Shown in pieces: positions 34,290 through 43,567 of a DNA stretch of 64,000 nucleotides. The notes beneath the pieces were generated by a model. The model ran no database searches and was not told where the DNA came from. It saw nothing but the letters and a program-made list of their open reading frames with translations. The DNA comes from Simonsiella muelleri ATCC 29453. Lineage in GTDB: Bacteria > Pseudomonadota > Gammaproteobacteria > Burkholderiales > Neisseriaceae. Each line of letters begins with the position of its first letter. Positions within the stretch are counted from its first letter, which is position 1. The position numbers and the translations under genes were made by a program. The stretch lies in contig NZ_CP019448.1 in NCBI RefSeq assembly GCF_002951835.1, forward strand, positions 1,178,001 to 1,242,000. The letters are read 5' to 3'.

Positions 34290-36497
34290 ATGTTGAAACC
34301 ACTTACTCGTATTGCGGCGGCGTGTGCTTTATTGTTTAGTCAATCGGTTTATTCTGCCAGTTTGCAAGATGTGCTGCGTCAAAGTCTGCAAAACGACCCC
34401 GAATTATTAGAAGCGCAAGCCAATAAACAAGCTGCCGACAGCGATATTAAAATCGCCAAATCAGGACACCTTCCCACACTTACCGCCACTGCTACACAAG
34501 TATTGGCGCAAAGTCATCGTTATGAAAGTAATGAGCGCAAACGCGGCATCAATCCTGGATTACAAGGTAAATTAAATCTCTATTCATTTGGTGGCATAGA
34601 TTCACGCATCCGTTACAGTGAGCATAAATACGATTATTATCATTATAAATATTATGAGACCCAAGAAGTGCTTGGGCAAACAATTGGTAGATTGTATCTT
34701 GCGGCTTTGCGTGCCAAAGAATCCATTCAGGCAGCCCAAAATAATCTGCAACGCCACGACAAAATCATTGGTGATTTGAAAATCATTACCCAGTATGACA
34801 AAGGTCGCCAATCTGAATTAGATCAGGCTTTGGCACGCCGCTTGCGTGTACAAGCATATTTGGTAGAGCAAACACGCGTGTTGGAATTGAATTTAAGCCG
34901 CTTGGGTAAGTACACCCAAACACGTTTGAGTCCTGCTACATTGCAAGATCCATTTGCAGGCGAAACCGCTGTATCCGTGATGCGCCGTTACCGCAGTGCA
35001 GATTTGGCAATGCAGCCCAGTTATCAAGCGCAACAAGCCGAACGTGAAAGCGTATTAGCTGAAATTGATGTGAATAAATCATCGCGTTTTCCCAGTATTG
35101 ATTTGATTGCATCGGCTACTCGCGACAATAAAGAAATTTATCTGAATTTTGGTTGGGATTTTTTCAACCCCAGTGCCAATTATCAAGTGGAACGCAGCGC
35201 ACAAACTTTGGTTGCCGCCGAAGCCAAAGCCGACCAAATTTTACGCGATGTCTCCGAACGCACACGCAGTGCAGAAGTGGATATGCGCCAAAGTTTGAAT
35301 CGTACCCACATTGCCGAACAACAAATCGCTGCTCAGAAAAAAGTCATCAAAGCCTATGAATTGCAATTCAAAATTGCACGGCGCACACTGATTGATGTAT
35401 TGGATTCGTATTCTGATTTGTGGAGTATTGAATCTGAAGTGGTGGCATCACGTAATGATTTCCGTGATGCAGCGTTGGAGTACTTATCGTCTCAAGCAGC
35501 GATTGCCCAATGGGCGGGTCTCAATCAAGACCGCAATATTCCCACTCGCCGCGAACGTAAAACCTTCAGAGACCATTTGCCTGATAATTTCTTGCCTGCC
35601 AATATTCAAAATCGCTTAAATGCGTGGCTGGATAAAGATAACATCCAAACCGATACCATCAGCAAAGATGGCGAACCTGTCTTGAATTACGACCAAGTTA
35701 CGCAAGACAATATTCAAGTAAATATGCCTGCGGTAACACCTAACAGCGTTATTCAAACACAGCCTGTATTGAATTATCAACAAATTAATGATAACACGCA
35801 AATTTCTGCTCCTGTGTCAAATTCGGATAATCCAAATAATACAGGGAATCAGTTGGCAAATGATGCAGTACAAAATCCACCTGTGTTGAATTACGATGAC
35901 ATCATGGGGCAGTCTGCTCATTCAGCTGTTGCACCGGCAGACGAAGTCTATCAACCCAAAACATTAAAAAATATTAACAAAATTAAAAAAGTTAATAAAA
36001 TTAAATCGCAAGCGCAACAATTGAAAAATAGGCAGCCTGAAAAAAATGCCCTGCCTGATGTGAATGTGGATAATACATATGTTGAGCCTGACAACACGCA
36101 GCCTGAACAAACCCATTCCATTGCCAGTCAATTGCCCGATGATAATTCTACGAACAATACACCTGTAAAATTGATTGATGCGCCCGAGCATGGTGTGGTT
36201 TGGCAGGATACTGGTAAATCCAGCAGTAAATTTCCTCATCAAACGCAGCATAAGAAAAATTCGGCCACCGCCAAAAATGCTGCTAAAAAAGCCGTGAAAA
36301 AAGCCAAAACCGCCATCAAACAAGGCAAAAAAACATTAACCCCAGCCATCGCGCCCACCCAAAAATCAGACAAGAAATCAGATTCAAAATCCAAAAGCAA
36401 AAAGAAAATGACTCAAGTGTCGGTATCGGATTTGCAGACTAATTGGGTTTGGGAAACGCGTGTGCCTTATGAAAATTATTTTTTTCAGGCTGCCTGA
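34290..36497 (+). CDS. TolC-family type I secretion outer-membrane protein with long C-terminal extension
   Basis: Outer-membrane channel of a type I secretion system (LapE/TolC type). Residues 1-23 are a signal peptide ending YSA; the OEP core with two coiled repeats runs to about 415. An unusual extension of about 320 residues follows: PVLNY is repeated at about 462, 491 and 530 in Asn/Gln/Thr-rich sequence, with Lys/Ala-rich segments at about 555-580 and 650-715. The protein ends FFQAA, read from a DNA uptake sequence that also gives the stop. It heads a three-gene operon with the ABC transporter and adaptor. The extension should lie in the periplasm, where TolC C-termini are; its role is unknown. 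Confidence 0.85.
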   Translation: MLKPLTRIAAACALLFSQSVYSASLQDVLRQSLQNDPELLEAQANKQAADSDIKIAKSGHLPTLTATATQVLAQSHRYESNERKRGINPGLQGKLNLYSFGGIDSRIRYSEHKYDYYHYKYYETQEVLGQTIGRLYLAALRAKESIQAAQNNLQRHDKIIGDLKIITQYDKGRQSELDQALARRLRVQAYLVEQTRVLELNLSRLGKYTQTRLSPATLQDPFAGETAVSVMRRYRSADLAMQPSYQAQQAERESVLAEIDVNKSSRFPSIDLIASATRDNKEIYLNFGWDFFNPSANYQVERSAQTLVAAEAKADQILRDVSERTRSAEVDMRQSLNRTHIAEQQIAAQKKVIKAYELQFKIARRTLIDVLDSYSDLWSIESEVVASRNDFRDAALEYLSSQAAIAQWAGLNQDRNIPTRRERKTFRDHLPDNFLPANIQNRLNAWLDKDNIQTDTISKDGEPVLNYDQVTQDNIQVNMPAVTPNSVIQTQPVLNYQQINDNTQISAPVSNSDNPNNTGNQLANDAVQNPPVLNYDDIMGQSAHSAVAPADEVYQPKTLKNINKIKKVNKIKSQAQQLKNRQPEKNALPDVNVDNTYVEPDNTQPEQTHSIASQLPDDNSTNNTPVKLIDAPEHGVVWQDTGKSSSKFPHQTQHKKNSATAKNAAKKAVKKAKTAIKQGKKTLTPAIAPTQKSDKKSDSKSKSKKKMTQVSVSDLQTNWVWETRVPYENYFFQAA

Positions 36498-36522
36498 AAA
36501 TTGACAAATTAAGAAGTAAAAC

Positions 36523-38763
36523 ATGAAATCTATTATTGAACATCTTGCCTTAGCCACTCAACTGTATGGCTCACCTGTTGCAGAAGCCGCTTTATCTGCC
36601 CAAGTATTGCGTGATGGCAAATTAAGCGTGAATTATCATTCACTTTCGGAAGTATTAGCGAGTTTTGGTTTTGAAAATAGCTTATCCAAACGCCCTTTGC
36701 AGGACATTCCATCATTGGCAACGCCATGCGTTATTATTTTGCGTAATGAAGAGGCGGCGGTTATTACCAAAATTGTGGGTTCTGGCAAACAACGGCGGTA
36801 TTTTTTGCGCCAATCAGGCGGCATTAGCAGTGATTTGAGTCATGACCAATTGGCGACTTTGTATTTGGGTTATTGTTGGTTTATTAAACCCAAAATTGCA
36901 TCAGATGGACGTTCAGATTTGCCCGAATATACATTACCTAAACATTGGTTTTGGCAAGTGATTGGGCGTTTTCGCAGTTATTATTATCAAATTATTTTAG
37001 CGACTATTTTGATTAATTTCTTGGCGTTGGTAAGCTCGCTGTACGTGATGCAAGTGTATGACCGCGTGATTCCGAATCAGTCGTATGAAACGCTGTGGGC
37101 GTTGAGTATTGGTGTGTTTATTGCGGTCATATTTGAATTGATTACCAAATTAGTGCGCGGACATTTGACAGATATCGCAGGTAAAAAAGCAGATTTGATA
37201 ATCAGCTCGGCGTTATTTCGCCGTGTGATGGCATTGCGTTTACTGGAAAAACCCACGTCTTCGGGTTCGTATGCAAACAATTTGCGTGATTTTGAATCGG
37301 TGCGTGATTTCATGACCAGTGCTAGTTTGCTGGTGTTAGCGGATTTTCCGTTTTTGATTTTGTTTTTGGTGGTGATTTCAATCATTGGCGGGAAATTGGT
37401 ATTTGTACCAATGACTATTATTCCAATTGTCATTATCGTGAGTTTGCTGGGACAACGTTCGTTGGCAAAAGCCATTAACGCATCTATGAAGGAAAGCTCC
37501 CAACGTCAAGGTTTGGCAGTGGAAGCCATTGAAGGCATTGAAACGCTTAAAGTGAACAATGCAACCAATTGGGCGCAACAAAAATGGGACGATTACACCG
37601 CTAAAACCGCCGCCGCGTCGATTAAAACGAGAGATATCAGCAATTTTTTAGTTAATTTTGCAGTGGCAATGCAACAACTGAATACAGTCGGTTTGGTGTT
37701 GGTGGGAACGCATTTGATTCACAGTCAAAATACAGGTGATCAAATTACCATGGGTGCATTAATGGCGGCAGTGATTTTATCGGGACGCGCCTTAGCTCCA
37801 CTGGGACAAATTGCAGGTTTGGCAACACGTTACCAATCTGCCAAACACGCTTTGGAAGGCATCAACAAAATTGTGGAACGTCCCATTGAGCGTGCACCCG
37901 ACCGCCAATACATCACGCTGTCTGAAACGCGTGGGGATATACGTTTCAATCGCGTGTCGTTTGTGTATGGCAAAGATTTGGCTCCTGCGTTGCGTGATGT
38001 GAATATTCACATTCAGGCAGGCGAAAAAGTGGCGATTTTGGGGAGTATCGGTAGCGGTAAATCTACTTTATTAAAATTAGCATCTGGTTTGTATGATTCG
38101 GCACAAGGCGGCAATATTACGCTAGACAATGTGGATTTACGTCAAATTGACCCGAATTTTTTGCGTAATCAAATCACATTATTAAACCAGTCGCCGCGTT
38201 TATTTTTGGGTACTTTACGTGAAAATATGGATTTGGCGCGTACTGATGGTTTTTCTTCAACCGACCAAGATTTGTTAAACGCATTATCGCGTTTTGGTTT
38301 GGATAAAATTATCCAAAGTCATCCACAAGGTTTGGATATGCCATTGGGCGAAGACGGACAAGGTTTGTCAGGTGGACAAAAACAAATTATTTCGTTGGCA
38401 CGCTTGACTTTGAAACAACCGCGCGTGGTTTTGTTGGACGAACCTACCACAGGTCTGGACGGCAGTACCGAGAATATGGCGTTGAACGCATTGGCACAAT
38501 GGGCGCATGATAAAACATTGGTGGTGGTAACACATCGTCCGCAAGTACTGAAGATGGTCAGTCGCGTGATTGTGATGGATAATGGTGTGGTGGCAATGGA
38601 TGGGCCGCGTGATTTGGTGTTGCAAAAATTGATGCAAAACGAGCAAAGAGCCAATGCTCAAGCCAACCAAACCGCGCAAGTAACCACGCCACAGCCAGCA
38701 CAAGTTAGGCCAGCAGTTGCGCCTCACCATGCCAACAACAGCGATTTACCGCGACCAGCGTAA
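36523..38763 (+). CDS. type I secretion ABC transporter (LapB-like)
   Basis: Inner-membrane exporter ATPase of 746 residues. An N-terminal C39-like domain without the catalytic Cys (1-130), a six-helix membrane domain (about 140-430) and a nucleotide-binding domain: Walker A GSIGSGKST at about 507, signature LSGGQKQ at about 615, Walker B VVLLDEPTTGLD at about 633. The degenerate C39 domain is typical of exporters of large RTX adhesins that lack a cleaved leader. The last 45 residues are Gln/Ala/Pro-rich. Between the TolC-like and HlyD-like genes, 25 bases after the first. Confidence 0.92.
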   Translation: MKSIIEHLALATQLYGSPVAEAALSAQVLRDGKLSVNYHSLSEVLASFGFENSLSKRPLQDIPSLATPCVIILRNEEAAVITKIVGSGKQRRYFLRQSGGISSDLSHDQLATLYLGYCWFIKPKIASDGRSDLPEYTLPKHWFWQVIGRFRSYYYQIILATILINFLALVSSLYVMQVYDRVIPNQSYETLWALSIGVFIAVIFELITKLVRGHLTDIAGKKADLIISSALFRRVMALRLLEKPTSSGSYANNLRDFESVRDFMTSASLLVLADFPFLILFLVVISIIGGKLVFVPMTIIPIVIIVSLLGQRSLAKAINASMKESSQRQGLAVEAIEGIETLKVNNATNWAQQKWDDYTAKTAAASIKTRDISNFLVNFAVAMQQLNTVGLVLVGTHLIHSQNTGDQITMGALMAAVILSGRALAPLGQIAGLATRYQSAKHALEGINKIVERPIERAPDRQYITLSETRGDIRFNRVSFVYGKDLAPALRDVNIHIQAGEKVAILGSIGSGKSTLLKLASGLYDSAQGGNITLDNVDLRQIDPNFLRNQITLLNQSPRLFLGTLRENMDLARTDGFSSTDQDLLNALSRFGLDKIIQSHPQGLDMPLGEDGQGLSGGQKQIISLARLTLKQPRVVLLDEPTTGLDGSTENMALNALAQWAHDKTLVVVTHRPQVLKMVSRVIVMDNGVVAMDGPRDLVLQKLMQNEQRANAQANQTAQVTTPQPAQVRPAVAPHHANNSDLPRPA

Positions 38764-38874
38764 TACTGAATTTTGTCAGGCTGCCTGAAAAGTATTTGAT
38801 AAATCAATTTATTAAGTACGTAGTCCTTTCAGGCTGCCTGAAAATAAACCAATTCAAATATTGGAAAATCCATT

Positions 38875-40104
38875 ATGTCAAACCAAAAAAAAGAAAATGT
38901 CAGCTCGGCTGATTTACATTTAATTAATGATTTAAATGCCGCCTTACAAACGGAAAAACATCGCGGTTTATTTGCCGTTATTGTGATTTTATTTTTGTTG
39001 ATTACGGCGTTTGTCGTGTGGGCGTACAACAGTAAAGTAGAAGAAGTAACACGCGGTCAAGGCAGCGTGATTCCCAGTAGTCGCGAACAAATTGTCCAAA
39101 GCCTAGACCCTGGCACCATCGCCGAAATGAAAGTCAAAGAAGGCGATATTGTGGAAAAAGGACAAGTATTATTGAAAATGGACGATACGCGTTCTTCTGC
39201 GATTTTGCGCGAAAGTGCAGCTAAAGTAGTCAATTTGGAAGCAATGGTGTCGCGTTTACGTGCCGAAGCCTACGGTATGCCGTTGAAATTTGCCGATCAT
39301 ATTCCGAAAGAATTGCGTCAACGTGAAGCTGCTGCTTTTGAAGCACGTCGCCGTTCGGTAGTGGATGCGGTGGTGGGGTTGCATCAAAATAAAGCCACGT
39401 TAGACAAAGAAATTGCTATCACCGCGCCTATGGTCAAACAAGGTGTGATGTCAGAAGTGGAACTGTTGCGTATGCAACGTGAATCCTCTCAACTTGCACT
39501 GCAAATTAGCGAAAAACAAAATCAATACGCTGCTGAAGCCAACAACGAATTAGTCAAAACCGAAGCCGAATTAGCCCAAGCGCGTGAAAACATGGCAATG
39601 CGTGCCGACCCCGTGGAGCGTTCAGAAATTCGTGCGCCATTGCGTGGAATCGTGAAAAATATTCAAATCAATACCGTTGGTGGTGTGGTGCAAGCAGGGC
39701 AGGATATTTTGGAAATTGTGCCGTTGGATGATAAATTATTGGTAGAAGCCTATATTCGCCCGCAAGACGTGGCGTTTATGCGCCCTGGATTGGAAGCGGT
39801 AGTTAAGTTAAGCGCATATGATTTTGCGATTTACGGTGGCCTACATGGCAAAGTTACGTTGATTTCGCCTGACACCTTAAGCAATCAAAAACGTGCCGAT
39901 GAATTGAAATTAGACCAAAATCAACAATATTACCGTATTCTAGTGGAAACCGATGGCAATTCCATCAAAGACAAAAATGGTAAATCCATGCAAATTATCC
40001 CTGGTATGGTGGCAACGGTGGACGTGAAAACAGGCGAAAAAACCGTATTTGATTATCTGATTAAACCGATTACACGCCTCAAACAAGCCTTGCGTGAACG
40101 TTAA
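38875..40104 (+). CDS. type I secretion membrane-fusion protein (LapC/HlyD-like)
   Basis: Periplasmic adaptor linking the ABC transporter and the TolC-like channel. The 409 residues have a cytoplasmic tail, one membrane helix (about 38-57), a split biotinyl-lipoyl domain (GTIAEMKVKEGDIVEKGQVLLKMD and GIVKNIQINTVGGVVQAGQDI), a coiled hairpin in between, and a C-terminal beta domain. GGAAAA precedes the ATG. 111 bases after the transporter gene, with two DNA uptake sequences in the gap. No RTX substrate or accessory LapD/LapG was found within the window. Confidence 0.92.
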   Translation: MSNQKKENVSSADLHLINDLNAALQTEKHRGLFAVIVILFLLITAFVVWAYNSKVEEVTRGQGSVIPSSREQIVQSLDPGTIAEMKVKEGDIVEKGQVLLKMDDTRSSAILRESAAKVVNLEAMVSRLRAEAYGMPLKFADHIPKELRQREAAAFEARRRSVVDAVVGLHQNKATLDKEIAITAPMVKQGVMSEVELLRMQRESSQLALQISEKQNQYAAEANNELVKTEAELAQARENMAMRADPVERSEIRAPLRGIVKNIQINTVGGVVQAGQDILEIVPLDDKLLVEAYIRPQDVAFMRPGLEAVVKLSAYDFAIYGGLHGKVTLISPDTLSNQKRADELKLDQNQQYYRILVETDGNSIKDKNGKSMQIIPGMVATVDVKTGEKTVFDYLIKPITRLKQALRER

Positions 40105-40153
40105 TCGTTTTTCAGGCAGCCTGAAAGATGGTTGTTTGTCAATTAAATGGCAA

Positions 40154-40199
40154 AATGCGCGGTTTCTTCAGACTGCATAGTCTGATAAAATCGCGCATT
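40154..40199 (+). terminator. two-tier hairpin between the secretion operon and yajC
   Basis: Outer arms AATGCGCG (40154-40161) and CGCGCATT (40192-40199), inner arms TCAGAC (40168-40173) and GTCTGA (40180-40185), then CTCTTTTGATTTTTTT. Terminator of the secretion operon, or leader structure of yajC. Confidence 0.55.
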
Positions 40200-40230
40200 C
40201 TCTTTTGATTTTTTTATGACAGGATTGAAC

Positions 40231-40569
40231 ATGATTGAATTGGCATACGCAGATAACGGCACGGCAGCGGCAGGCGGTGGCTTGATGGGCATGATTCCGT
40301 TTGTTTTGATGTTGTTGGTGATGTGGTTTTTGATGATTCGCCCACAGCAACAAGCCGAGAAAAAACGCCGTCAGATGGTGGCTGAATTGAAAAAAGGCGA
40401 CCGCGTTTTGTTGGCATCTGGTTTTTATGGGCGTGTGGTGCAAGCGGGTGAACACATTGTGAAAGTAGATTTGGGCAAGGGCTTGGTAGTGGAAGTGGCT
40501 GCTAATGCGGTTTCTGCCAAAATTGATGAAAATCACAACGAAACCACTAAAACCGATGATGCTGCCTAA
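40231..40569 (+). CDS. yajC: preprotein translocase subunit YajC
   Basis: Small accessory protein of the SecDF complex. One membrane helix (about 18-35 of 112 residues, IPFVLMLLVMWFLMIRPQQ), followed by the conserved KKRRQMVAELKKGDRVLLASGFYG. The ATG at 40231 is 6 bases after AGGA; another ATG five codons upstream lacks a ribosome site. First gene of yajC-secD-secF. Confidence 0.93.
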   Translation: MIELAYADNGTAAAGGGLMGMIPFVLMLLVMWFLMIRPQQQAEKKRRQMVAELKKGDRVLLASGFYGRVVQAGEHIVKVDLGKGLVVEVAANAVSAKIDENHNETTKTDDAA

Positions 40570-40585
40570 AAATCATTCTAAATCA

Positions 40586-40614
40586 AGCCGATGTGTTGAA
40601 GCAATACATCGGCT
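40586..40614 (+). other. hairpin between yajC and secD
   Basis: AGCCGATGT (40586-40594) and ACATCGGCT (40606-40614), perfect 9-bp stem, followed by only a short T-run (ATCTTT). It may reduce read-through from yajC to secD. Confidence 0.5.
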
Positions 40615-40657
40615 ATCTTTGCTTAATTTATTTTATTTTATGTAATTGGGGGTTCTG

Positions 40658-42490
40658 ATGAACCGTTATCCACTTTGGAAAAATCTGCTGATTTTATTCA
40701 TTATTGCGTTGGCATTTGTGTATACGCTACCCAATTTGTATGGTGTAACACCAGCGATTCAAATTTCTACCAATCGCCAATCTGTAGCGATTAATGAAGA
40801 AACTGAAAAACGTGTTGCCGATGCGTTGCAAAAAGCCAACATCAAAACCGATGGTATGTTTATTGCTTCAGGCAGCCTGAAAGTACGCGTGTCTGATGCA
40901 GATAAAATTTCAGCGCGTGATGCGATTGATGGTGCGTTGGGTGATGGATATATTGTTGCGCAAAATCAAATTTCTAATAGCCCTGAATGGCTGGCGAAAA
41001 TGGGGGCAAATCCGATGTTTTTGGGTTTGGATTTGCGTGGCGGTGTGGAGTTCATCATGCAAGTGGACATGAAAGCTGCACTGGAAAAAACGTTGGATCG
41101 TTACGCTGGCGATGTGCGACGCGAGTTGCGTAAACAAAAAATTCGTATTGGCACAATTCGCAAAACCGCCAATAGCATTGTGATTCCATTCCAAGACCAA
41201 GCAGATGCGAATAAGTCTTTGCCTGAATTGCAAAAATTATTTGAAGGCATGAATTTGGTTGTTGATGGCAACAATATTACTTTGACGCTGCCTGAAACCT
41301 TGCTCACACAAATTCGTCATGATGCTGTGAAACAAAATATCAACACGTTACACAATCGTGTTAACGAGTTGGGCACTTCTGAACCCGTAATTCAACAAGC
41401 AGGCGCAGACCGCATCATGGTGCAAATTCCAGGCATGACCGATACCGCCAAAGCCAAAGACATCATTGGGCGTACCGCGACTTTGGAAGTTCGCATGGTA
41501 CACGATGGTGGTTTGAATAGTGATGGCACAATCCCTGAAGGCTATGAAGTGTTAGCCGACAACGAAGGACATCAATATTTAATCAGCAAACAAGTAGAAT
41601 TGACGGGTGATAACATCAATTCCGCTCAAGCCAGCGTTGATGACCGCACCAAACGTCCAGCCGTGGCGTTAGCGTTAGACGGTACAGGTTCGTCTATTTT
41701 CGCGGATTTGACCACTGCCAACACTGGCAAACGCATGGCAATGGTACTGATTGATCAAGGCAAATCCGAAGTGATTACCGCTCCAAACATCAACGAACCC
41801 ATTACAGGCGGACGTGTCCAAATCACAGGCATGGCAAGTGATGCAGAAGCGCAAGACGTGGCGTTGTTATTGCGATCAGGTTCACTGGCTGCGCCCATGG
41901 AAATTGTGCAAGAACGTACCATTGGTCCATCTTTGGGAGCGGAAAACATCACCAAAGGGATTCATTCTACGGTGTGGGGTTTTATGGCAGTGGCCATTTT
42001 TATGATTGTTTATTATCGTTTTTTTGGTTTGCTGTCTACGGTGGCTTTGAGTACCAACTTGTTATTTTTATTTGCGATTTTGTCTATGTTGCAAGTTACG
42101 CTGACGTTACCAGGTATTGCTGCGATGGCACTCACATTGGGTATGGCAATTGACTCCAATGTATTGATTAATGAGCGTATTCGTGAAGAATTACGCCATG
42201 GGCAAAAAGCCCAAGTCGCGATTAAAGAAGGTTTTGACCACGCTTGGAACACGATTTTAGATTCCAACTTAACGTCTTTGATTGCGGGGGTAGCATTATT
42301 GATTTTTGGTTCGGGGGCGGTGCGTGGTTTTGCGATTGTGCATTGTTTTGGCATTATGACGTCTATTTTTTCATCGGTGGTGGTATTTCGCGCGATGGTC
42401 AATGCGTTTTACGGTAAACGCCGCAAATTACAAAATTTGTCTATTGGCGTATCCTATCCTGCGGTGGTAGAAAAAAGTGATAAGGAATAA
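40658..42490 (+). CDS. secD: protein translocase subunit SecD
   Basis: Inner-membrane subunit that uses proton flow to pull secreted proteins across. The 610 residues start MNRYPLWKNLLILF; a single N-terminal helix, the large periplasmic P1 region, and five C-terminal helices with GFDHAWNTILDSNLTSLIAG and LGMAIDSNVLINERIREE. A TTG four codons upstream is an unlikely start. GGGGG precedes the ATG. Two bases separate the stop from secF. An uptake sequence encodes SGSLK near residue 74. Confidence 0.97.
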   Translation: MNRYPLWKNLLILFIIALAFVYTLPNLYGVTPAIQISTNRQSVAINEETEKRVADALQKANIKTDGMFIASGSLKVRVSDADKISARDAIDGALGDGYIVAQNQISNSPEWLAKMGANPMFLGLDLRGGVEFIMQVDMKAALEKTLDRYAGDVRRELRKQKIRIGTIRKTANSIVIPFQDQADANKSLPELQKLFEGMNLVVDGNNITLTLPETLLTQIRHDAVKQNINTLHNRVNELGTSEPVIQQAGADRIMVQIPGMTDTAKAKDIIGRTATLEVRMVHDGGLNSDGTIPEGYEVLADNEGHQYLISKQVELTGDNINSAQASVDDRTKRPAVALALDGTGSSIFADLTTANTGKRMAMVLIDQGKSEVITAPNINEPITGGRVQITGMASDAEAQDVALLLRSGSLAAPMEIVQERTIGPSLGAENITKGIHSTVWGFMAVAIFMIVYYRFFGLLSTVALSTNLLFLFAILSMLQVTLTLPGIAAMALTLGMAIDSNVLINERIREELRHGQKAQVAIKEGFDHAWNTILDSNLTSLIAGVALLIFGSGAVRGFAIVHCFGIMTSIFSSVVVFRAMVNAFYGKRRKLQNLSIGVSYPAVVEKSDKE

Positions 42491-42492
42491 TC

Positions 42493-43431
42493 ATGGAATT
42501 GTTTCATTTTAAACGCGATATTCCGTTTATGAGTTACGGTAAATTAACCACATTTATTTCGTTGGTTACATTTATTTTGGCGGTATTTTTCTTGGTAACG
42601 CGTGGGTTGAATTATTCGGTTGAATTCACGGGCGGTACGCTGATGGAAGTGGAATATCAGCAACAAGGCGCAGATTTGGACAAAGTTCGCCACAGTTTAG
42701 ATGGTTTGGGTTTAGGCGAAATTCAAGTACAAGCTCTTGGCACGAATAAACATATTATGATTCGTCTGCCGAATAAATCGGATATTCCGTCTGCACAATT
42801 GTCCAATCAGGTGATGGAAAAATTAAAAGCCGATCGCAGTGATGCCAATTTGCGCCAAGTGGAATTTATTGGTCCATCTGTGGGCGAAGAACTTGTCAGC
42901 AATGGTTTGTTGGCGATGGGCATGGTGGTGATTGGGATTATCGTTTATTTGTCCATGCGTTTTGAGTGGCGATTTGCGGTATCGGCGATTATTGCCAATA
43001 TGCACGATGTGGTGATTATTTTGGGTTGTTTTGCGTTTTTCCGTTGGGAATTTTCGTTGACGGTGTTGACGGGCGTGTTGGCGGTGTTGGGTTACTCGGT
43101 GAATGAATCGGTGGTGGTGTTTGACCGAATCCGCGAAAATTTCCGCAAAGGCACCATGCGAAACAAAACCGTTCATGAAATCATTGACAACGCAATTACC
43201 GCCACGATGGGGCGTACCGTTATCACACACGGTTCTACGGAGGCGATGGTGGTTTCCATGTTGATATTTGGTGGGGCGGCGTTGCATGGTTTTGCGATGG
43301 CTTTGACGATTGGCATTGTGTTCGGGATTTATTCGTCTGTGTTGGTGGCAAGTCCGTTGCTGCTGATGTTTGGTTTGAACCGCGATAATGTCATCAAAAC
43401 CCAAACCGAAAAAGAAGAGATTGTTGTGTAA
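42493..43431 (+). CDS. secF: protein translocase subunit SecF
   Basis: Partner of SecD, 312 residues with six membrane helices. Conserved: NYSVEFTGGTLMEVEY in P1, GYSVNESVVVFDRIRENFRK and TMGRTVITHGSTEAMV. The ribosome site AAGGAATAA overlaps the secD stop, so translation is likely coupled. The operon ends with the uptake-sequence terminator at 43443-43486. Confidence 0.97.
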   Translation: MELFHFKRDIPFMSYGKLTTFISLVTFILAVFFLVTRGLNYSVEFTGGTLMEVEYQQQGADLDKVRHSLDGLGLGEIQVQALGTNKHIMIRLPNKSDIPSAQLSNQVMEKLKADRSDANLRQVEFIGPSVGEELVSNGLLAMGMVVIGIIVYLSMRFEWRFAVSAIIANMHDVVIILGCFAFFRWEFSLTVLTGVLAVLGYSVNESVVVFDRIRENFRKGTMRNKTVHEIIDNAITATMGRTVITHGSTEAMVVSMLIFGGAALHGFAMALTIGIVFGIYSSVLVASPLLLMFGLNRDNVIKTQTEKEEIVV

Positions 43432-43442
43432 AGTGATTTTGC

Positions 43443-43486
43443 AGGCAGCCTGAAAACGCTCAATGTGTTTTCAGGCTGCTTTTTTG
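43443..43486 (+). terminator. terminator of yajC-secDF
   Basis: Inverted pair of DNA uptake sequences (43445-43457 and 43468-43480) followed by T7. Confidence 0.9.
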
Positions 43487-43567
43487 TGAATGAAAATTTT
43501 CCCTGAAATAAAATTTTCATTTTAAAATTCTGTTTTTTAATTATTGATATTTAAGGCTGCCTGAAAA

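Noticed and set aside
34290..36497. Frameshift as cause of the long TolC C-terminus
   Set aside because: The frame stays open with ordinary codon use and ends at an uptake-sequence stop like other genes here, so it looks genuine.
42823..43404. 193-codon frame antisense to secF
   Set aside because: His/Asn/Arg-rich shadow of secF.
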